A stretch of 39,394 nucleotides of DNA from Candidatus Rokuibacteriota bacterium (GTDB lineage: Bacteria; Methylomirabilota; Methylomirabilia; Rokubacteriales; CSP1-6): the NCBI GenBank assembly GCA_003220595.1, contig QHSZ01000061.1, positions 1 to 39,394 on the forward strand. Direction: 5' to 3'. The position numbers were made by a program, and so were the translations under genes. Under the pieces are notes generated by a model. The model had not been told where the DNA came from, made no database searches, and was given only the letters and a program-made list of their open reading frames with translations. How positions within the stretch are numbered: position 1 is the first letter of the stretch; each line of letters begins with the position of its first letter. This document shows, piece after piece, positions 7,901 through 16,312 of this stretch.

Positions 7901-8670
7901 GCACGGTGGCGCTCGTCGGCGCCGGCCCGGGCGACCCCGGGCTCATCACGGTGCGCGGCCTCGACCTCCTGCGGCGCGCCGACGTCGTCGTCTACGACCG
8001 CCTGGTGCACCCCCGCCTGCTCGACGAGGCGCCCCGGGCCCGCCGCGTCTTCGCCGGCAAGGCCGCGGGCCGCCACGCGCTGCCGCAGGAGCGGATCACC
8101 GCGCTCCTCGTGACCCACGCGCGACGCGGCCGGCGGGTCGTGCGGCTCAAGGGCGGCGACCCGTTCGTGTTCGGTCGCGGCGGCGAGGAGGCCCTGGCGC
8201 TCGCGCGCGCAGGCGTTCCCTTCGAGGTGGTGCCCGGCGTCACGGCGGCCGTCGCGGTGCCAGCCTACGCGGGCATCCCGCTGACGCACCGGGGCGTGGC
8301 GGCCTCGTTCGCCGTCGTCACGGGTCAGGAGGAGGCGTGCAAGCGCGAGGCGAGCGTGGACTGGGCGCGGCTGGCGCGCGCGGCCGACACGCTCGTCGTG
8401 CTCATGGGCGTGGGCGCGCTGCCGCGCATCGCGCGGGAGCTGATCGCGCACGGACGCCCCCCGGCCACGCCGGTCGCCCTCGTGCGCTGGGGCACGACCG
8501 ACCTACAGGAGACGCTGGTCGGGCGTCTCGACGACATCGCCGGGCGCGCCGCGCGCGCGCGGCTCGAGCCGCCGGTCGTCGCCGTGATCGGTGACGTCGT
8601 GGCCCTCCGCCCACACCTCCAGTGGTTTCCCGAGCAAACCCTCCACGCCTCCATAGGAGCCGTACGATGA
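7891..8670 (+). CDS. cobA: Uroporphyrinogen-III C-methyltransferase (SUMT)
   Basis: A 259-residue SAM-dependent enzyme that methylates uroporphyrinogen III at C2 and C7 to give precorrin-2, the branch point to siroheme and cobalamin. It carries the opening signature VALVGAGPGDPGLITVRG, then VVYDRLV, the family block RLKGGDPFVFGRGGEE, and PGVTAAVAVPAYAGIPLTHR. The start is GTG at 7891, inside the last codons of the dehydrogenase gene (10-base overlap). The next gene starts within its stop codon (ATGA). In this setting its product is most likely channelled to siroheme for the reductase encoded two genes upstream. No cobalamin genes are in view. Confidence 0.93.
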   Translation: MRVGTVALVGAGPGDPGLITVRGLDLLRRADVVVYDRLVHPRLLDEAPRARRVFAGKAAGRHALPQERITALLVTHARRGRRVVRLKGGDPFVFGRGGEEALALARAGVPFEVVPGVTAAVAVPAYAGIPLTHRGVAASFAVVTGQEEACKREASVDWARLARAADTLVVLMGVGALPRIARELIAHGRPPATPVALVRWGTTDLQETLVGRLDDIAGRAARARLEPPVVAVIGDVVALRPHLQWFPEQTLHASIGAVR

Positions 8671-9641
8671 GCCTCGACCTCTCCGCCCCGATCGGCATCC
8701 TCGACGAGCACCCCGACTGGTCGGCCCGGCTCTGCGCGGAACTCCAGCTGAGGCGCCTGCCCTTCGAGAAGATCGACCACTCGAACCACGCCTTCGACCC
8801 AGGCGACCGGACCCGGCGCTATTCGGTCATCGTGAACCGGACGAGCCCGTCGTCACATCGGCGCGGCCACGGGAGCGTGCTCTTCTTCGCCGAGCCGCTG
8901 CTGGCCCACTGGCAGGCCCTCGGCGTCCCCGTCATCAACCCGGTCGCGGCCTGGCGCTTCGAGAAGTCGAAGGCGCTCCAGCTCTCTCTGTTCGAGCGTC
9001 TCGGCGTGGGCTACCCGCGGACCATCGTCGTGAACCACCGGGACCAGCTCCTGAAGGCGAGCGAGAGCGTCCGCTTTCCCGCGGTCGTGAAGCCGAACGT
9101 CGGCGGCTCGGGCGCGCTCATCGAGCGCTTCGAGTCGCCCGCGGAGCTGGAGGCGCGCGCGCCGGCGCTCGACTTCGGCCCCGACGGCGTGGCCTTGCTC
9201 CAGGAGTACATCGAGCCGGCGGACGGCGCGATCGTGCGCGTCGAAGTGCTGGACGGCCGGTATCTCTACGCGATCCGCATCGTCCGGACGAGCGCCAACT
9301 TCAACCTGTGCCCCGCGGACATCTGCCAGACGCCCGCCCCGCCGCCGGGCGCCGACCTGGGCGCCTGCCCGGCCGACGCCCCGCCCGGGCTCAGCGTCAC
9401 GCGCCACGAGGCCCCGCGCGAGATCGTCGCCCACGTGCTGACGCTGGTGCGGGCGGCGTCCATCGACGTCGGGGGCGTCGAGTACCTGGTCTCTCGCGCG
9501 GACGGCCGCGTCTACTTCTACGACATCAACGCCACGTCGAACTTCGTCGCGAACGCGCCGGCCGTGCTGGGCTTCGACCCCACGCCCCGGTTCGCGGACT
9601 ACATCGTCAGCGTCGCCACGAAGAAGGGAGACGACCGATGA
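8667..9641 (+). CDS. ATP-grasp domain protein, RimK/glutathione synthetase-like ligase of unknown substrate
   Basis: A 324-residue protein with an ATP-grasp fold. An N-terminal pre-grasp region leads to FPAVVKPNVGGSGALIERF (the first ATP-binding lysine and glycine loop), then LLQEYIEPADGAIVRVEVL and a C-terminal YFYDINATSNFVANAP that holds the metal-binding acidic and Asn residues. Enzymes of this fold join a carboxylate to an amine or thiol through an acylphosphate. A Cys-bearing insert around LCPADIC, with a third Cys about 15 residues later, is not something I know from RimK. The start is ATG at 8667 with AGGAGC upstream, overlapping the SUMT stop (ATGA). Its 3' end overlaps the peroxiredoxin start in the same way, which ties its job to this operon. 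I do not recognise the substrate. Confidence 0.75.
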   Translation: MSLDLSAPIGILDEHPDWSARLCAELQLRRLPFEKIDHSNHAFDPGDRTRRYSVIVNRTSPSSHRRGHGSVLFFAEPLLAHWQALGVPVINPVAAWRFEKSKALQLSLFERLGVGYPRTIVVNHRDQLLKASESVRFPAVVKPNVGGSGALIERFESPAELEARAPALDFGPDGVALLQEYIEPADGAIVRVEVLDGRYLYAIRIVRTSANFNLCPADICQTPAPPPGADLGACPADAPPGLSVTRHEAPREIVAHVLTLVRAASIDVGGVEYLVSRADGRVYFYDINATSNFVANAPAVLGFDPTPRFADYIVSVATKKGDDR

Positions 9642-10270
9642 GCCTGAGACTCGGAGACACCGCACCCGACTTCACCGCCGAGACGACCGAGGGCCGGATC
9701 AGCTTCCACGCGTGGATCGGCGACGCCTGGGCCATCCTCTTCTCGCATCCGCGCGACTTCACGCCGGTCTGCACGACCGAGCTGGGGTACGTCGCGCGCC
9801 TCAAGCCGGAGTTCGATCGGCGGAAGGTGAGGCCGATCGGCCTCTCGATCGATCCGGTGGACTCGCACAAGGGCTGGGCGGCCGACATCAAGGCGACGCA
9901 GGGCCAGGCGCCCAACTTCCCGATCATCGCCGACCCCGAGCGCAAGGTGGCGAACCTCTACGGCATGATCCATCCCGCGCACGACGAGGTCTATACCGTG
10001 CGGACGGTGTTCGTCATCGACCCGAAGAAGAAGATCCGCCTCTTGATCACCTACCCCCAGACGACCGGGCGCAACTTCGACGAGATCCTGCGCGTCATCG
10101 ACTCGCTCCAGCTCACGGACGCCCACAGGGTCGCGACGCCCGTCAACTGGAAGCAGGGCGAGGACGTCATCATCGTCCCCGCGGTCAGCGACGAGGAGGC
10201 GAAGGCGAAGTTCCCGAAGGGCTGGCGCGCGCTCACGCCCTATCTGCGTCTGACGCCGCAGCCGCGCTGA
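9638..10270 (+). CDS. Peroxiredoxin, 1-Cys (Prx6) family
   Basis: A 210-residue cytosolic thiol peroxidase that reduces hydrogen peroxide, alkyl hydroperoxides or peroxynitrite. The peroxidatic cysteine is C45 in PRDFTPVCTTELG, the Prx6-type version of the PxxxTxxC motif. No obvious resolving cysteine follows, so recycling would use an external thiol. The C-terminal arm (VNWKQGEDVIIVPAVSDEEA, then FPKGWR) is the long dimerisation tail typical of this group. The start is ATG at 9638, overlapping the ATP-grasp stop by four bases. As the last gene of the siroheme operon it may protect the iron-sulfur/siroheme reductase or use a thiol linked to the ATP-grasp product; both ideas are inference. Confidence 0.92.
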   Translation: MSLRLGDTAPDFTAETTEGRISFHAWIGDAWAILFSHPRDFTPVCTTELGYVARLKPEFDRRKVRPIGLSIDPVDSHKGWAADIKATQGQAPNFPIIADPERKVANLYGMIHPAHDEVYTVRTVFVIDPKKKIRLLITYPQTTGRNFDEILRVIDSLQLTDAHRVATPVNWKQGEDVIIVPAVSDEEAKAKFPKGWRALTPYLRLTPQPR

Positions 10271-10274
10271 GGAC

Positions 10275-10290
10275 GCGCCCCCCGGGGCGC
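10275..10290. terminator. GC-rich hairpin between convergent genes
   Basis: GCGCCC (10275-10280) pairs with GGGCGC (10285-10290) around a four-base loop, in the 28-base gap between the peroxiredoxin and cyclase stop codons. It could end transcription from both sides. There is no T-run, so a Rho-independent role is only tentative. Confidence 0.35.
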
Positions 10291-10298
10291 TGCTCCGT

Positions 10299-11240
10299 TC
10301 AGGGCACGAGCGCGATCGCGCGGAGCGGGGAGCCCGTCGCACCCTGGATCCTGAGCGGCGTCAGGACCAGGAGCGCGACGTGCGCCTTCGCGTCGCCGAG
10401 CGCTTCGAGGTTCGCGTTCTCGACGATGTAGATGCCGTGGTCGGCCAGGAGCATCATGTGGACGCTGAACAGCTCCTTGCCGTAGGCGGCCGGCCGCTTC
10501 TCGAACGTCGCGGTGTCGTCCCCGGCGAGCCGCACGCCCCGGTCGATGATGAAGCGGGCGCCGTCCTGGCCGGGCCCCGGCGACTGCTCACCGAGGTACT
10601 TCGCGTTGTCCTTGCCGAAGTACTGGCCCCAGCCGGTGCGGATCAGCAGCGAGTCGCCGCGCCGCACCTCCACGCCTTGCGCCCGCATCGTCTGCTCGAG
10701 GTGCGCCCCCGTGATCTCGAAGCCCGGCGGGAGCGGATCCGGCCGGCCGCCGGCGACCTGTCGGGCGACGTCCAGGAAGACCACGCGGTTGACCATGAGG
10801 TCCGCGGGGAAGCTTTCGATGCCGAGGCTCTGGCCGATGCCCCCAGGTGTCGAGGTGGCGGCGACGGCGTCCACGCCGCCGTGGAGCTTCAGGTCGCGGC
10901 CGATGTGGCCGATGGCGTCGATCGTCGGCGCGCCGTGCTGGCCGCTGAAGTACATGATGTCCGAGGCCCAGGAGACCCGACTCCCCGGGACCTGGCCGAA
11001 GATTTCGTGCGTCATCTTGTGCGTGCGGTTGAGGGCGAAGGCGTAGGGCGGGTTCAGGCCGAGGACGGGCGACTGCTCGTTCCAGACGAATGAGAGGTCG
11101 AACATCCTGGCACCCTTGGCCGCGCGGATGAAGTCCTCCGCCGAGGGCCGGCCCTGGGCGTTGGCCGTGCCGGCGGTGGCGGCCGCCACGCCCAGCATCC
11201 CCGCGGTCTGCAGCAGCACGCGCCGTGACACGTCGCTCAT
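10299..11240 (-). CDS. Cyclase family protein with Tat signal (kynurenine formamidase-like)
   Basis: A 313-residue protein that begins with a twin-arginine signal (SRRVLLQTAG, hydrophobic stretch, cleavage likely after TANA near residue 28), so it should be exported folded. The mature part is the PF04199 cyclase/formamidase fold: MFDLSFVWN near the start, the metal region SGQHGAPTIDAIGH, LLIRTGWGQYFG, and the C-terminal LLADHGIYIVENANLEAL. Relatives are metal-dependent hydrolases such as kynurenine formamidase. In the usual HxGTHxDxxxH signature, the second His appears here as Thr (HGAPTIDAIGH), which may change metal binding. The start is ATG at 11240 behind AGGAGG. It is divergent from the acyl-CoA ligase and convergent with the peroxiredoxin. 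The substrate is unknown. Confidence 0.85.
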   Translation of the reverse strand: MSDVSRRVLLQTAGMLGVAAATAGTANAQGRPSAEDFIRAAKGARMFDLSFVWNEQSPVLGLNPPYAFALNRTHKMTHEIFGQVPGSRVSWASDIMYFSGQHGAPTIDAIGHIGRDLKLHGGVDAVAATSTPGGIGQSLGIESFPADLMVNRVVFLDVARQVAGGRPDPLPPGFEITGAHLEQTMRAQGVEVRRGDSLLIRTGWGQYFGKDNAKYLGEQSPGPGQDGARFIIDRGVRLAGDDTATFEKRPAAYGKELFSVHMMLLADHGIYIVENANLEALGDAKAHVALLVLTPLRIQGATGSPLRAIALVP

Positions 11241-11306
11241 GGACCCCTCCTGATGTCGAGATTCGCGGGGAGGGTAGTCGGTGTCGGCGTCCAAGGCAAG
11301 CGTTCC

Positions 11307-11324
11307 TGGGGTAAACTTGCCCCA
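11307..11324. promoter_or_regulatory. Imperfect palindrome in the divergent cyclase/ligase spacer
   Basis: TGGGG (11307-11311) and CCCCA (11320-11324) face each other around eight AT-richer bases, with partial symmetry inside. It lies 22 bases before the acyl-CoA ligase ATG and just upstream of its GGAGG ribosome site. It could be an operator, or a small hairpin near the ligase 5' end. No regulator is identified. Confidence 0.3.
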
Positions 11325-11345
11325 ACCCGTTCGGAGGAAGGGCCC

Positions 11346-12944
11346 ATGAGCGAGCTTCGCCATCTCGACTTTCGCCACGTCTACCGGACCGAGCTCACGC
11401 CGGTGAGCTTCCTCACGCGCAGCGCCTACGTGTTCCCGGCGAAGACCGCGGTCGTCCACGGCGCGCGCCGGTACACCTACGCGCAGCTCGAGGAACGGGT
11501 GCACCGCCTCGCCTCGGGCCTGCGTCGCGCGGGCCTCGAGAAGCTCGACCGCGTGGCGTTCCTGTGCCCCAACATCCCGGCGATGCTCGAGGCGCACTAC
11601 GGCGTGCCGGCGGCCGGCGGCGTCCTCGTCGCGATCAACATCCGTCTGAACGGAGAGGAGATCGGCTACATCCTGCGGCACTCGGGCGCGAAGTTCCTGT
11701 TCGTGGACGCCGAGTTCGAGCCGAGCGTGAAGCCGCTCGACCTCGCGGGGCTCACGGTCGTCCGCGTGGACGACACGGGCGCCGCCGGCGACCCGTATGA
11801 AGACTTCCTCGCGGCCGGCTCGCCCGCCCCGGTCGAGAGCTGGCTCAAGGACGAAGAGGAGCTGCTCGCCATCAACTACACCTCGGGCACCACGGGCCGG
11901 CCCAAGGGCGTGATGTACTCGCACCGCGGCGCGTGGGTCAACGCGATCGGCGAGGTGCTCGAGACGGCGATGAGCTTCGACGCCCGCTACCTCTGGACGC
12001 TCCCGATGTTCCACTGCAACGGCTGGTGCTTCACCTGGGGCGTCACGGCGGTCGGGGGCACGCACGTGTGCCTCCGGAAGGTCGAGTCCGCGCGCATCTG
12101 GGACATGATCGACACGGAGGGCATCACCCACTACAACGGCGCGCCGACCGTGCACATCGGCGTCATCAACGACCCGAAGGCCCACACGCTCGCGCGCCCG
12201 GTCACCGTGACCGTCGCGGGCGCCCCGCCGTCGCCGACGCTCCTGGCCCGGCTGAAGGAGCTCGGCTTCCGGCCCGTCCACGTCTACGGCCTCACCGAGA
12301 CCTACGGCCCGCACACCGTGTGCGCGTGGCACGAGGAGTGGAACGCGCTGCCGAACGACGAGCAGGCGCGCCTGGCCGCCCGGCAGGGACAGGGCTACGC
12401 CCTCTTCGACCTCGTGCGCGTCGTGGACCCTGGCATGAAGGACGTCCCGAAGGACGCGCAGACGCTCGGCGAGGTCGTCATGCGCGGGAACAACGCCGCG
12501 ATGGGCTACTTCGAGCAGCGCGAGGCCACGGCGGAGGCCTTCCGCGGCGGCTGGTTCCATTCCGGCGACATCGCGGTGTGGCACCCCGACGGCTACATCG
12601 AGCTGCGCGACCGCAAGAAGGACATCATCATCTCGGGCGGCGAGAACATCTCCACCATCGAGGTCGAGCAGACGGTCGCGAAGCACCCGGCCGTGCTCGA
12701 GTGCGCCGTCGTCGCGGTGCCCGACGAGAAGTGGGGCGAGCGGCCGAAGGCGTTCGTCACGCTCAAGCCGGGGCGGAAGGCGACGGAGCAGGAGGTCATC
12801 GAGTTCTGCCGGCAGCACATCGCCCACTTCAAGTGCCCCGCGGCGGTGGAGTTCTGCGACCTGCCGAAGACGTCGACCGGCAAGGTGCAGAAGTTCGTCC
12901 TGCGCGACAAGGAGTGGAAGGGCCGGGAGAAGCGGATCAACTAG
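11346..12944 (+). CDS. Acyl-CoA synthetase (AMP-forming), medium/long-chain or DmdB-like
   Basis: A 532-residue cytosolic ligase that activates a carboxylic acid to its CoA thioester. The ATP loop [18 protein letters not shown] is near residues 178-195. It continues with [14 protein letters not shown], typical of the acyl-CoA synthetase and methylmercaptopropionyl-CoA ligase branch, then [30 protein letters not shown] and the C-terminal [11 protein letters not shown] with the catalytic lysine. The start is ATG at 11346 with GGAGGAAG just upstream. The next gene starts inside its stop codon. The chain length of the substrate cannot be set from sequence; the oxidoreductases downstream suggest an unusual or cyclic acid. 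Confidence 0.9.
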   Translation: MSELRHLDFRHVYRTELTPVSFLTRSAYVFPAKTAVVHGARRYTYAQLEERVHRLASGLRRAGLEKLDRVAFLCPNIPAMLEAHYGVPAAGGVLVAINIRLNGEEIGYILRHSGAKFLFVDAEFEPSVKPLDLAGLTVVRVDDTGAAGDPYEDFLAAGSPAPVESWLKDEEELLAINYTSGTTGRPKGVMYSHRGAWVNAIGEVLETAMSFDARYLWTLPMFHCNGWCFTWGVTAVGGTHVCLRKVESARIWDMIDTEGITHYNGAPTVHIGVINDPKAHTLARPVTVTVAGAPPSPTLLARLKELGFRPVHVYGLTETYGPHTVCAWHEEWNALPNDEQARLAARQGQGYALFDLVRVVDPGMKDVPKDAQTLGEVVMRGNNAAMGYFEQREATAEAFRGGWFHSGDIAVWHPDGYIELRDRKKDIIISGGENISTIEVEQTVAKHPAVLECAVVAVPDEKWGERPKAFVTLKPGRKATEQEVIEFCRQHIAHFKCPAAVEFCDLPKTSTGKVQKFVLRDKEWKGREKRIN

Positions 12945-13966
12945 TGCGGCACCTCTCGGTCCTCGACCAGTCGCCGGTGCGGAGCGGCGGGACCGCGGCC
13001 GACGCGCTCCACGAGACCCTCGAGCTCGCGGAGGCCTGCGAGCGCTGGGGCTACCGCCGCTACTGGCTCGCCGAGCACCACGGCACGCCCGGGCTCGCGG
13101 GCTCGAGCCCAGAGGTGCTGATCGGCCAGGTCGCCGCGCGCACGTCGCGCATCCGCGTCGGCGCGGGCGGCATCATGCTGCAGCACTACAGCCCCCTGAA
13201 GGTCGCCGAGTGCTTCCGGGTGCTCGAGACGCTCTTCCCCGGGCGCATCGACCTCGGCATCGGCCGCGCGCCGGGCGCCGATCAGCTCACGACGCGGGCA
13301 CTCCGGGACGAGCGGGGCGAGGCGGCGAGCCTCGGCCCGGCCTTCCCGGACAAGGTGGCCGAGCTGATCGGCTTCGTGCGCGCGAGCCTGCCGGCCGGAC
13401 ACCCGTTTGCGAAGGTGATCGCGATGCCGAGCGGGCCCGGCACGCCCGAGGTCTGGCTGCTCGGCTCGAGCGACCAGAGCGCGATGCTCGCGGCGCGCTT
13501 CGGGCTCGCCTTCTCGTTCGCGAACTTCATCAACGACGAAGGCGGCGCCGAGGTCACGCGCGCCTACGCCCGGGAGTTCCGGCCCGGGGAGCTCCTCGCC
13601 GCGCCGCGGGCGAGCGCCGCGGTGTTCGTCGTCTGCGCCGACACCGAGGCGGAGGCGCTCCGCCTCGCGAAGAGCCGCGACCTCTTCATCGTGCGGCTCT
13701 ACACCGGCCGGGCCTCCCGCTATCCCTCCGTCGAGGAGGCCGAGGCGTACCCCTACACCGCCCACGAGCGGGCGATCGTCGAGCACGCGCGCCGGCGCAC
13801 CGTCGCGGGGGCGCCCGAGCAGGTGCGCGCGCGGCTCCTCGAGCTCCAGGCCGAGTACGGCGTGGACGAGCTCGTCGTCGTCACGATCACGCACGACGCG
13901 AAGGCGCGGCTGCGCTCGTACGAGCTGCTGGCCCAGGTCTTCGGGCTGGAGGCGGCGCACTCGTGA
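12944..13966 (+). CDS. LLM class flavin-dependent oxidoreductase (bacterial luciferase-like)
   Basis: A 340-residue TIM-barrel flavin monooxygenase of the luciferase-like family. The opening [12 protein letters not shown], then [37 protein letters not shown] and [14 protein letters not shown] are the usual blocks of the YhbW/MsnO8-type subgroup, which use reduced FMN and oxygen. C-terminal helices end with the [10 protein letters not shown] segment. It starts at GTG 12944, whose first base is the last base of the ligase stop, and the next gene overlaps its own stop by four bases (GTGA). The coupling on both sides argues that ligase, monooxygenase and the exported NHL protein belong to one pathway. 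The substrate is unknown. Confidence 0.9.
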   Translation: MRHLSVLDQSPVRSGGTAADALHETLELAEACERWGYRRYWLAEHHGTPGLAGSSPEVLIGQVAARTSRIRVGAGGIMLQHYSPLKVAECFRVLETLFPGRIDLGIGRAPGADQLTTRALRDERGEAASLGPAFPDKVAELIGFVRASLPAGHPFAKVIAMPSGPGTPEVWLLGSSDQSAMLAARFGLAFSFANFINDEGGAEVTRAYAREFRPGELLAAPRASAAVFVVCADTEAEALRLAKSRDLFIVRLYTGRASRYPSVEEAEAYPYTAHERAIVEHARRRTVAGAPEQVRARLLELQAEYGVDELVVVTITHDAKARLRSYELLAQVFGLEAAHS

Positions 13967-15060
13967 GAGGCCGCGCGGTGGCCGCGGCCGCGGTGTTCGC
14001 CCTCGGCGGCCTGGCACCGGTCGGGCCGGTGCCGGCGCAGCAGCCGGCCGACGGACTCGCCCCGCGGTTCCAGGTGGATCCGCGCTGGCCGAAGCCCCTG
14101 CCCCACCACTGGGTCATCGGCCAGGCGGCGGGCGTGGCGGTGGACCGGCACGACCACATCTGGGTCGTCCACCGCCCGCGCACGCTCACCGGGGACGAGC
14201 GGGGCGCGGTACGGAAGCCGGGGCGAGCGCCGTGCTGCGCGCCGCCGCCGGTGCTCGAGTTCGACGTCAGGGGGAACCTGCTTCAGGCCTGGGGCGGCCC
14301 GGGCCCGGGCTACGACTGGCCGCTGAACGAGCATGGCATCTACGTCGACGCCGACGACCACGTCTGGATCGGCGGCAACGACCAGAAGGACCACCAGGTC
14401 CTCAAGTTCGCCCGGGACGGAAAATTCCTGCTGCAGATCGGCCGGGCGGACGTGACCGGCGGCGACGACGACACGGCGCACCTTGGGCGCCCCGCCAACG
14501 TGAGCGTGGATCTGGGGACGAACGAGCTGTTCGTCGCCGACGGCTACAGGAACCACCGCGTCATCGTCTTCGACGCACTGACGGGCGCCTACAAGCGCCA
14601 CTGGGGCGCCAACGGACGGCCCCCCGGCGAGCCGGGCGTGAAGGGCTTCGGCACCCCGGTGCACTGCGTGCGCCTCTCGCGCGACGGTCTCCTCTACGTC
14701 TGCGACCGCGCGAACAACCGCATCCAGGTCTTTCGGAAGGACGGCACGTTCGTCCGGGAGTTCGTCGTCGCGCCGGACACGCGGGGCAACGGCTCGGTCT
14801 GGGACGTGGACCTCTCGCACGACGCGCCGCAGGCCTGGCTCTACAACGCGGATGGCGAGAACAACCACGTCTGGACGCTCAGGCGCGACAGCGGGAAGGT
14901 CCTCGGCACGTTCGGCCGCCACGGCCGCGAGCCCGGCCAGTTCCACTGGGTCCACAACCTCGCCGTGGACTCGAAGGGCAACATCTACACGACCGAGGTG
15001 GACACGGGCAAGCGCGCCCAGAAATTCGTCTTCCTGGGCACGTTCCCCGTCGAGAAATGA
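13963..15060 (+). CDS. Secreted NHL-repeat beta-propeller protein (peptidyl-alpha-hydroxyglycine lyase-like)
   Basis: A 365-residue protein with a short Arg-containing N-terminus and a hydrophobic signal segment, likely cut after VPAQ near residue 25. The mature part is a beta-propeller of NHL-type repeats: [61 protein letters not shown] and [19 protein letters not shown]. The ADGYRNHRV and CDRANNRIQ blocks resemble the peptidylglycine alpha-amidating lyase branch, but bacterial members have no proven substrate. It begins at GTG 13963, overlapping the LLM gene stop. It probably acts outside the cytoplasm, as a binding scaffold or lyase. Confidence 0.82.
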   Translation: MRGRAVAAAAVFALGGLAPVGPVPAQQPADGLAPRFQVDPRWPKPLPHHWVIGQAAGVAVDRHDHIWVVHRPRTLTGDERGAVRKPGRAPCCAPPPVLEFDVRGNLLQAWGGPGPGYDWPLNEHGIYVDADDHVWIGGNDQKDHQVLKFARDGKFLLQIGRADVTGGDDDTAHLGRPANVSVDLGTNELFVADGYRNHRVIVFDALTGAYKRHWGANGRPPGEPGVKGFGTPVHCVRLSRDGLLYVCDRANNRIQVFRKDGTFVREFVVAPDTRGNGSVWDVDLSHDAPQAWLYNADGENNHVWTLRRDSGKVLGTFGRHGREPGQFHWVHNLAVDSKGNIYTTEVDTGKRAQKFVFLGTFPVEK

Positions 15061-15069
15061 GCGACGCGC

Positions 15070-15087
15070 GGGTGGGTCAGGCCACCC
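15070..15087. terminator. Short hairpin after the NHL gene
   Basis: GGGTGG (15070-15075) pairs with CCACCC (15082-15087) around a six-base loop, ten bases after the NHL stop. A second overlapping option (CCCAC with GTGGG) follows at once. It lies in the 94-base gap before the next LLM gene and could be a weak terminator or processing site. No T-run follows. Confidence 0.25.
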
Positions 15088-15154
15088 ACGGTGGGCGCCG
15101 GCCTCGCGGACCCCGCCCTACGGCCTCTGCCTGCTGATCGACGAGGAGGATCCC

Positions 15155-16108
15155 ATGACGGTCAGGCGCGGCTTCCAGGTGCTGAACTCGGGCCCGCTCG
15201 CGGCGCGGGACAACGTGCTCGAGGCCGCGCGGCGCGCGGAGGCGCTCGGCTACGACGCGCTCGTCGTCACCGACCACATCGTGATCCCGCGCCACATCGA
15301 GTCGCGCTACCCATACAACGCCACGGGGCGCCTCGCGGTGCCCCCCGATGCCGACTATCTCGAGCCCCTCGCGATGCTCTGCTTCCTCGCCGGCGCGACG
15401 ACGCGGATCCGGTTCGGGCCGTCGGTGCTCGTCGCCCCCTATCGGAACCCGGTGCTGACGGCCAAGATGCTCGCGACGATCGACGTGCTCTCGGGCGGCC
15501 GGCTCTTCGTGGGCGTCGGCGTCGGCTGGCTGCGCGAGGAGTTCGAGGCCATGGGCTCGCCGCCGTTCGACGCGCGCGGCGCCGTGACGGACGAGTGGCT
15601 CCAGCTCTTCGTCAAGCTGTGGACGGAGGAGAACCCCGTGTTCGAGGGGAAGTACTACCGGGTCCGCGACCTCGGCTGCGCGCCCAAGCCCGTCCAGAAG
15701 CCCCACCCGCCGATCTTCGTCGGCGGCAACAGTCGTCCGGCGATCCGCCGCGCGGCGCGGTACGGCCAGAGCTGGCACGCGTTCCGGATCCCGGCGGAGG
15801 AGCTGGGCCAGCACCTCGGGTACCTGCGCGAGCAGGTGAAGGTCGCCGGGCGGCCCGCCGACGCCTGCGGGCTCAGCGTGCGCTACGGCGTCCGCGTGGT
15901 CGGGCCCGGCGGCGACGCCACGCGCCGGCCTCCCGAGGAGCCGGGCCGCGTCTTCGTCGGGACGGCCGCCCAGGTGGTCGAGCAGCTCAAGCCCATCGTG
16001 GCCCTCGGGCCGACGCACGCGATCTTCGACTGCCGGACGGGCTCGTGGGCCGAGGTGCTCGAGACGATGGCGCGGCTCGCCGACGAGGTGTGGCCGAGGC
16101 TCGGCTGA
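15155..16108 (+). CDS. LLM class oxidoreductase, probably F420-dependent
   Basis: A 317-residue luciferase-like TIM-barrel enzyme. The blocks ALVVTDHIVIPRHIESRYPY, RFGPSVLVAPYRNPVLTAKM, LFVGVGVGWLREEFEAMG and PHPPIFVGGNSRPAIRRAA are typical of the F420-dependent subgroup, which carries out hydride transfers with the deazaflavin cofactor instead of FMN and oxygen. The start is ATG at 15155 with GAGGAGG six bases upstream; in-frame codons further up do not resemble the family. It has its own 94-base leader, so it may be transcribed apart from the upstream trio. A DUF385-type deazaflavin protein elsewhere in the window supports use of F420 by this organism. The substrate is unknown. Confidence 0.88.
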   Translation: MTVRRGFQVLNSGPLAARDNVLEAARRAEALGYDALVVTDHIVIPRHIESRYPYNATGRLAVPPDADYLEPLAMLCFLAGATTRIRFGPSVLVAPYRNPVLTAKMLATIDVLSGGRLFVGVGVGWLREEFEAMGSPPFDARGAVTDEWLQLFVKLWTEENPVFEGKYYRVRDLGCAPKPVQKPHPPIFVGGNSRPAIRRAARYGQSWHAFRIPAEELGQHLGYLREQVKVAGRPADACGLSVRYGVRVVGPGGDATRRPPEEPGRVFVGTAAQVVEQLKPIVALGPTHAIFDCRTGSWAEVLETMARLADEVWPRLG

Positions 16109-16112
16109 TCCG

Positions 16113-16312
16113 GTGCGGCGCCTGGCCCGCGCGCTCCGCCTGCGGTGTCCCAACTGTGGCGGGGCCGGGCTCATGCAGTCCTCCGCGCGCGCTGCACGGC
16201 GTGCGGCATGCGCCTCCAGCGCGGCGAGGATCAGGACTACTGGCTCATGGCGGACCTCCTGTTTCGCCCGCCGGGGCCCGCCGACTTCGCCCCTGAGCGT
16301 GATGCGGGCTAG
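16113..16312 (+). pseudogene. Broken DUF983 zinc-ribbon membrane protein gene
   Basis: From GTG 16113 the frame reads MRRLARALRLRCPNCGG, the start of a DUF983 protein. Around 16175-16190 the family sequence jumps to another frame, which reads RARCTACGMRLQRGEDQDYW and ends with a stop at 16310-16312. The two CxxC halves of the zinc ribbon are therefore out of frame, and the two membrane helices that normally follow are missing. A small deletion between the knuckles would explain the shift. The stop overlaps the EamA stop from the other strand. An assembly error could mimic the frameshift, but not the lost membrane part. Confidence 0.6.
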
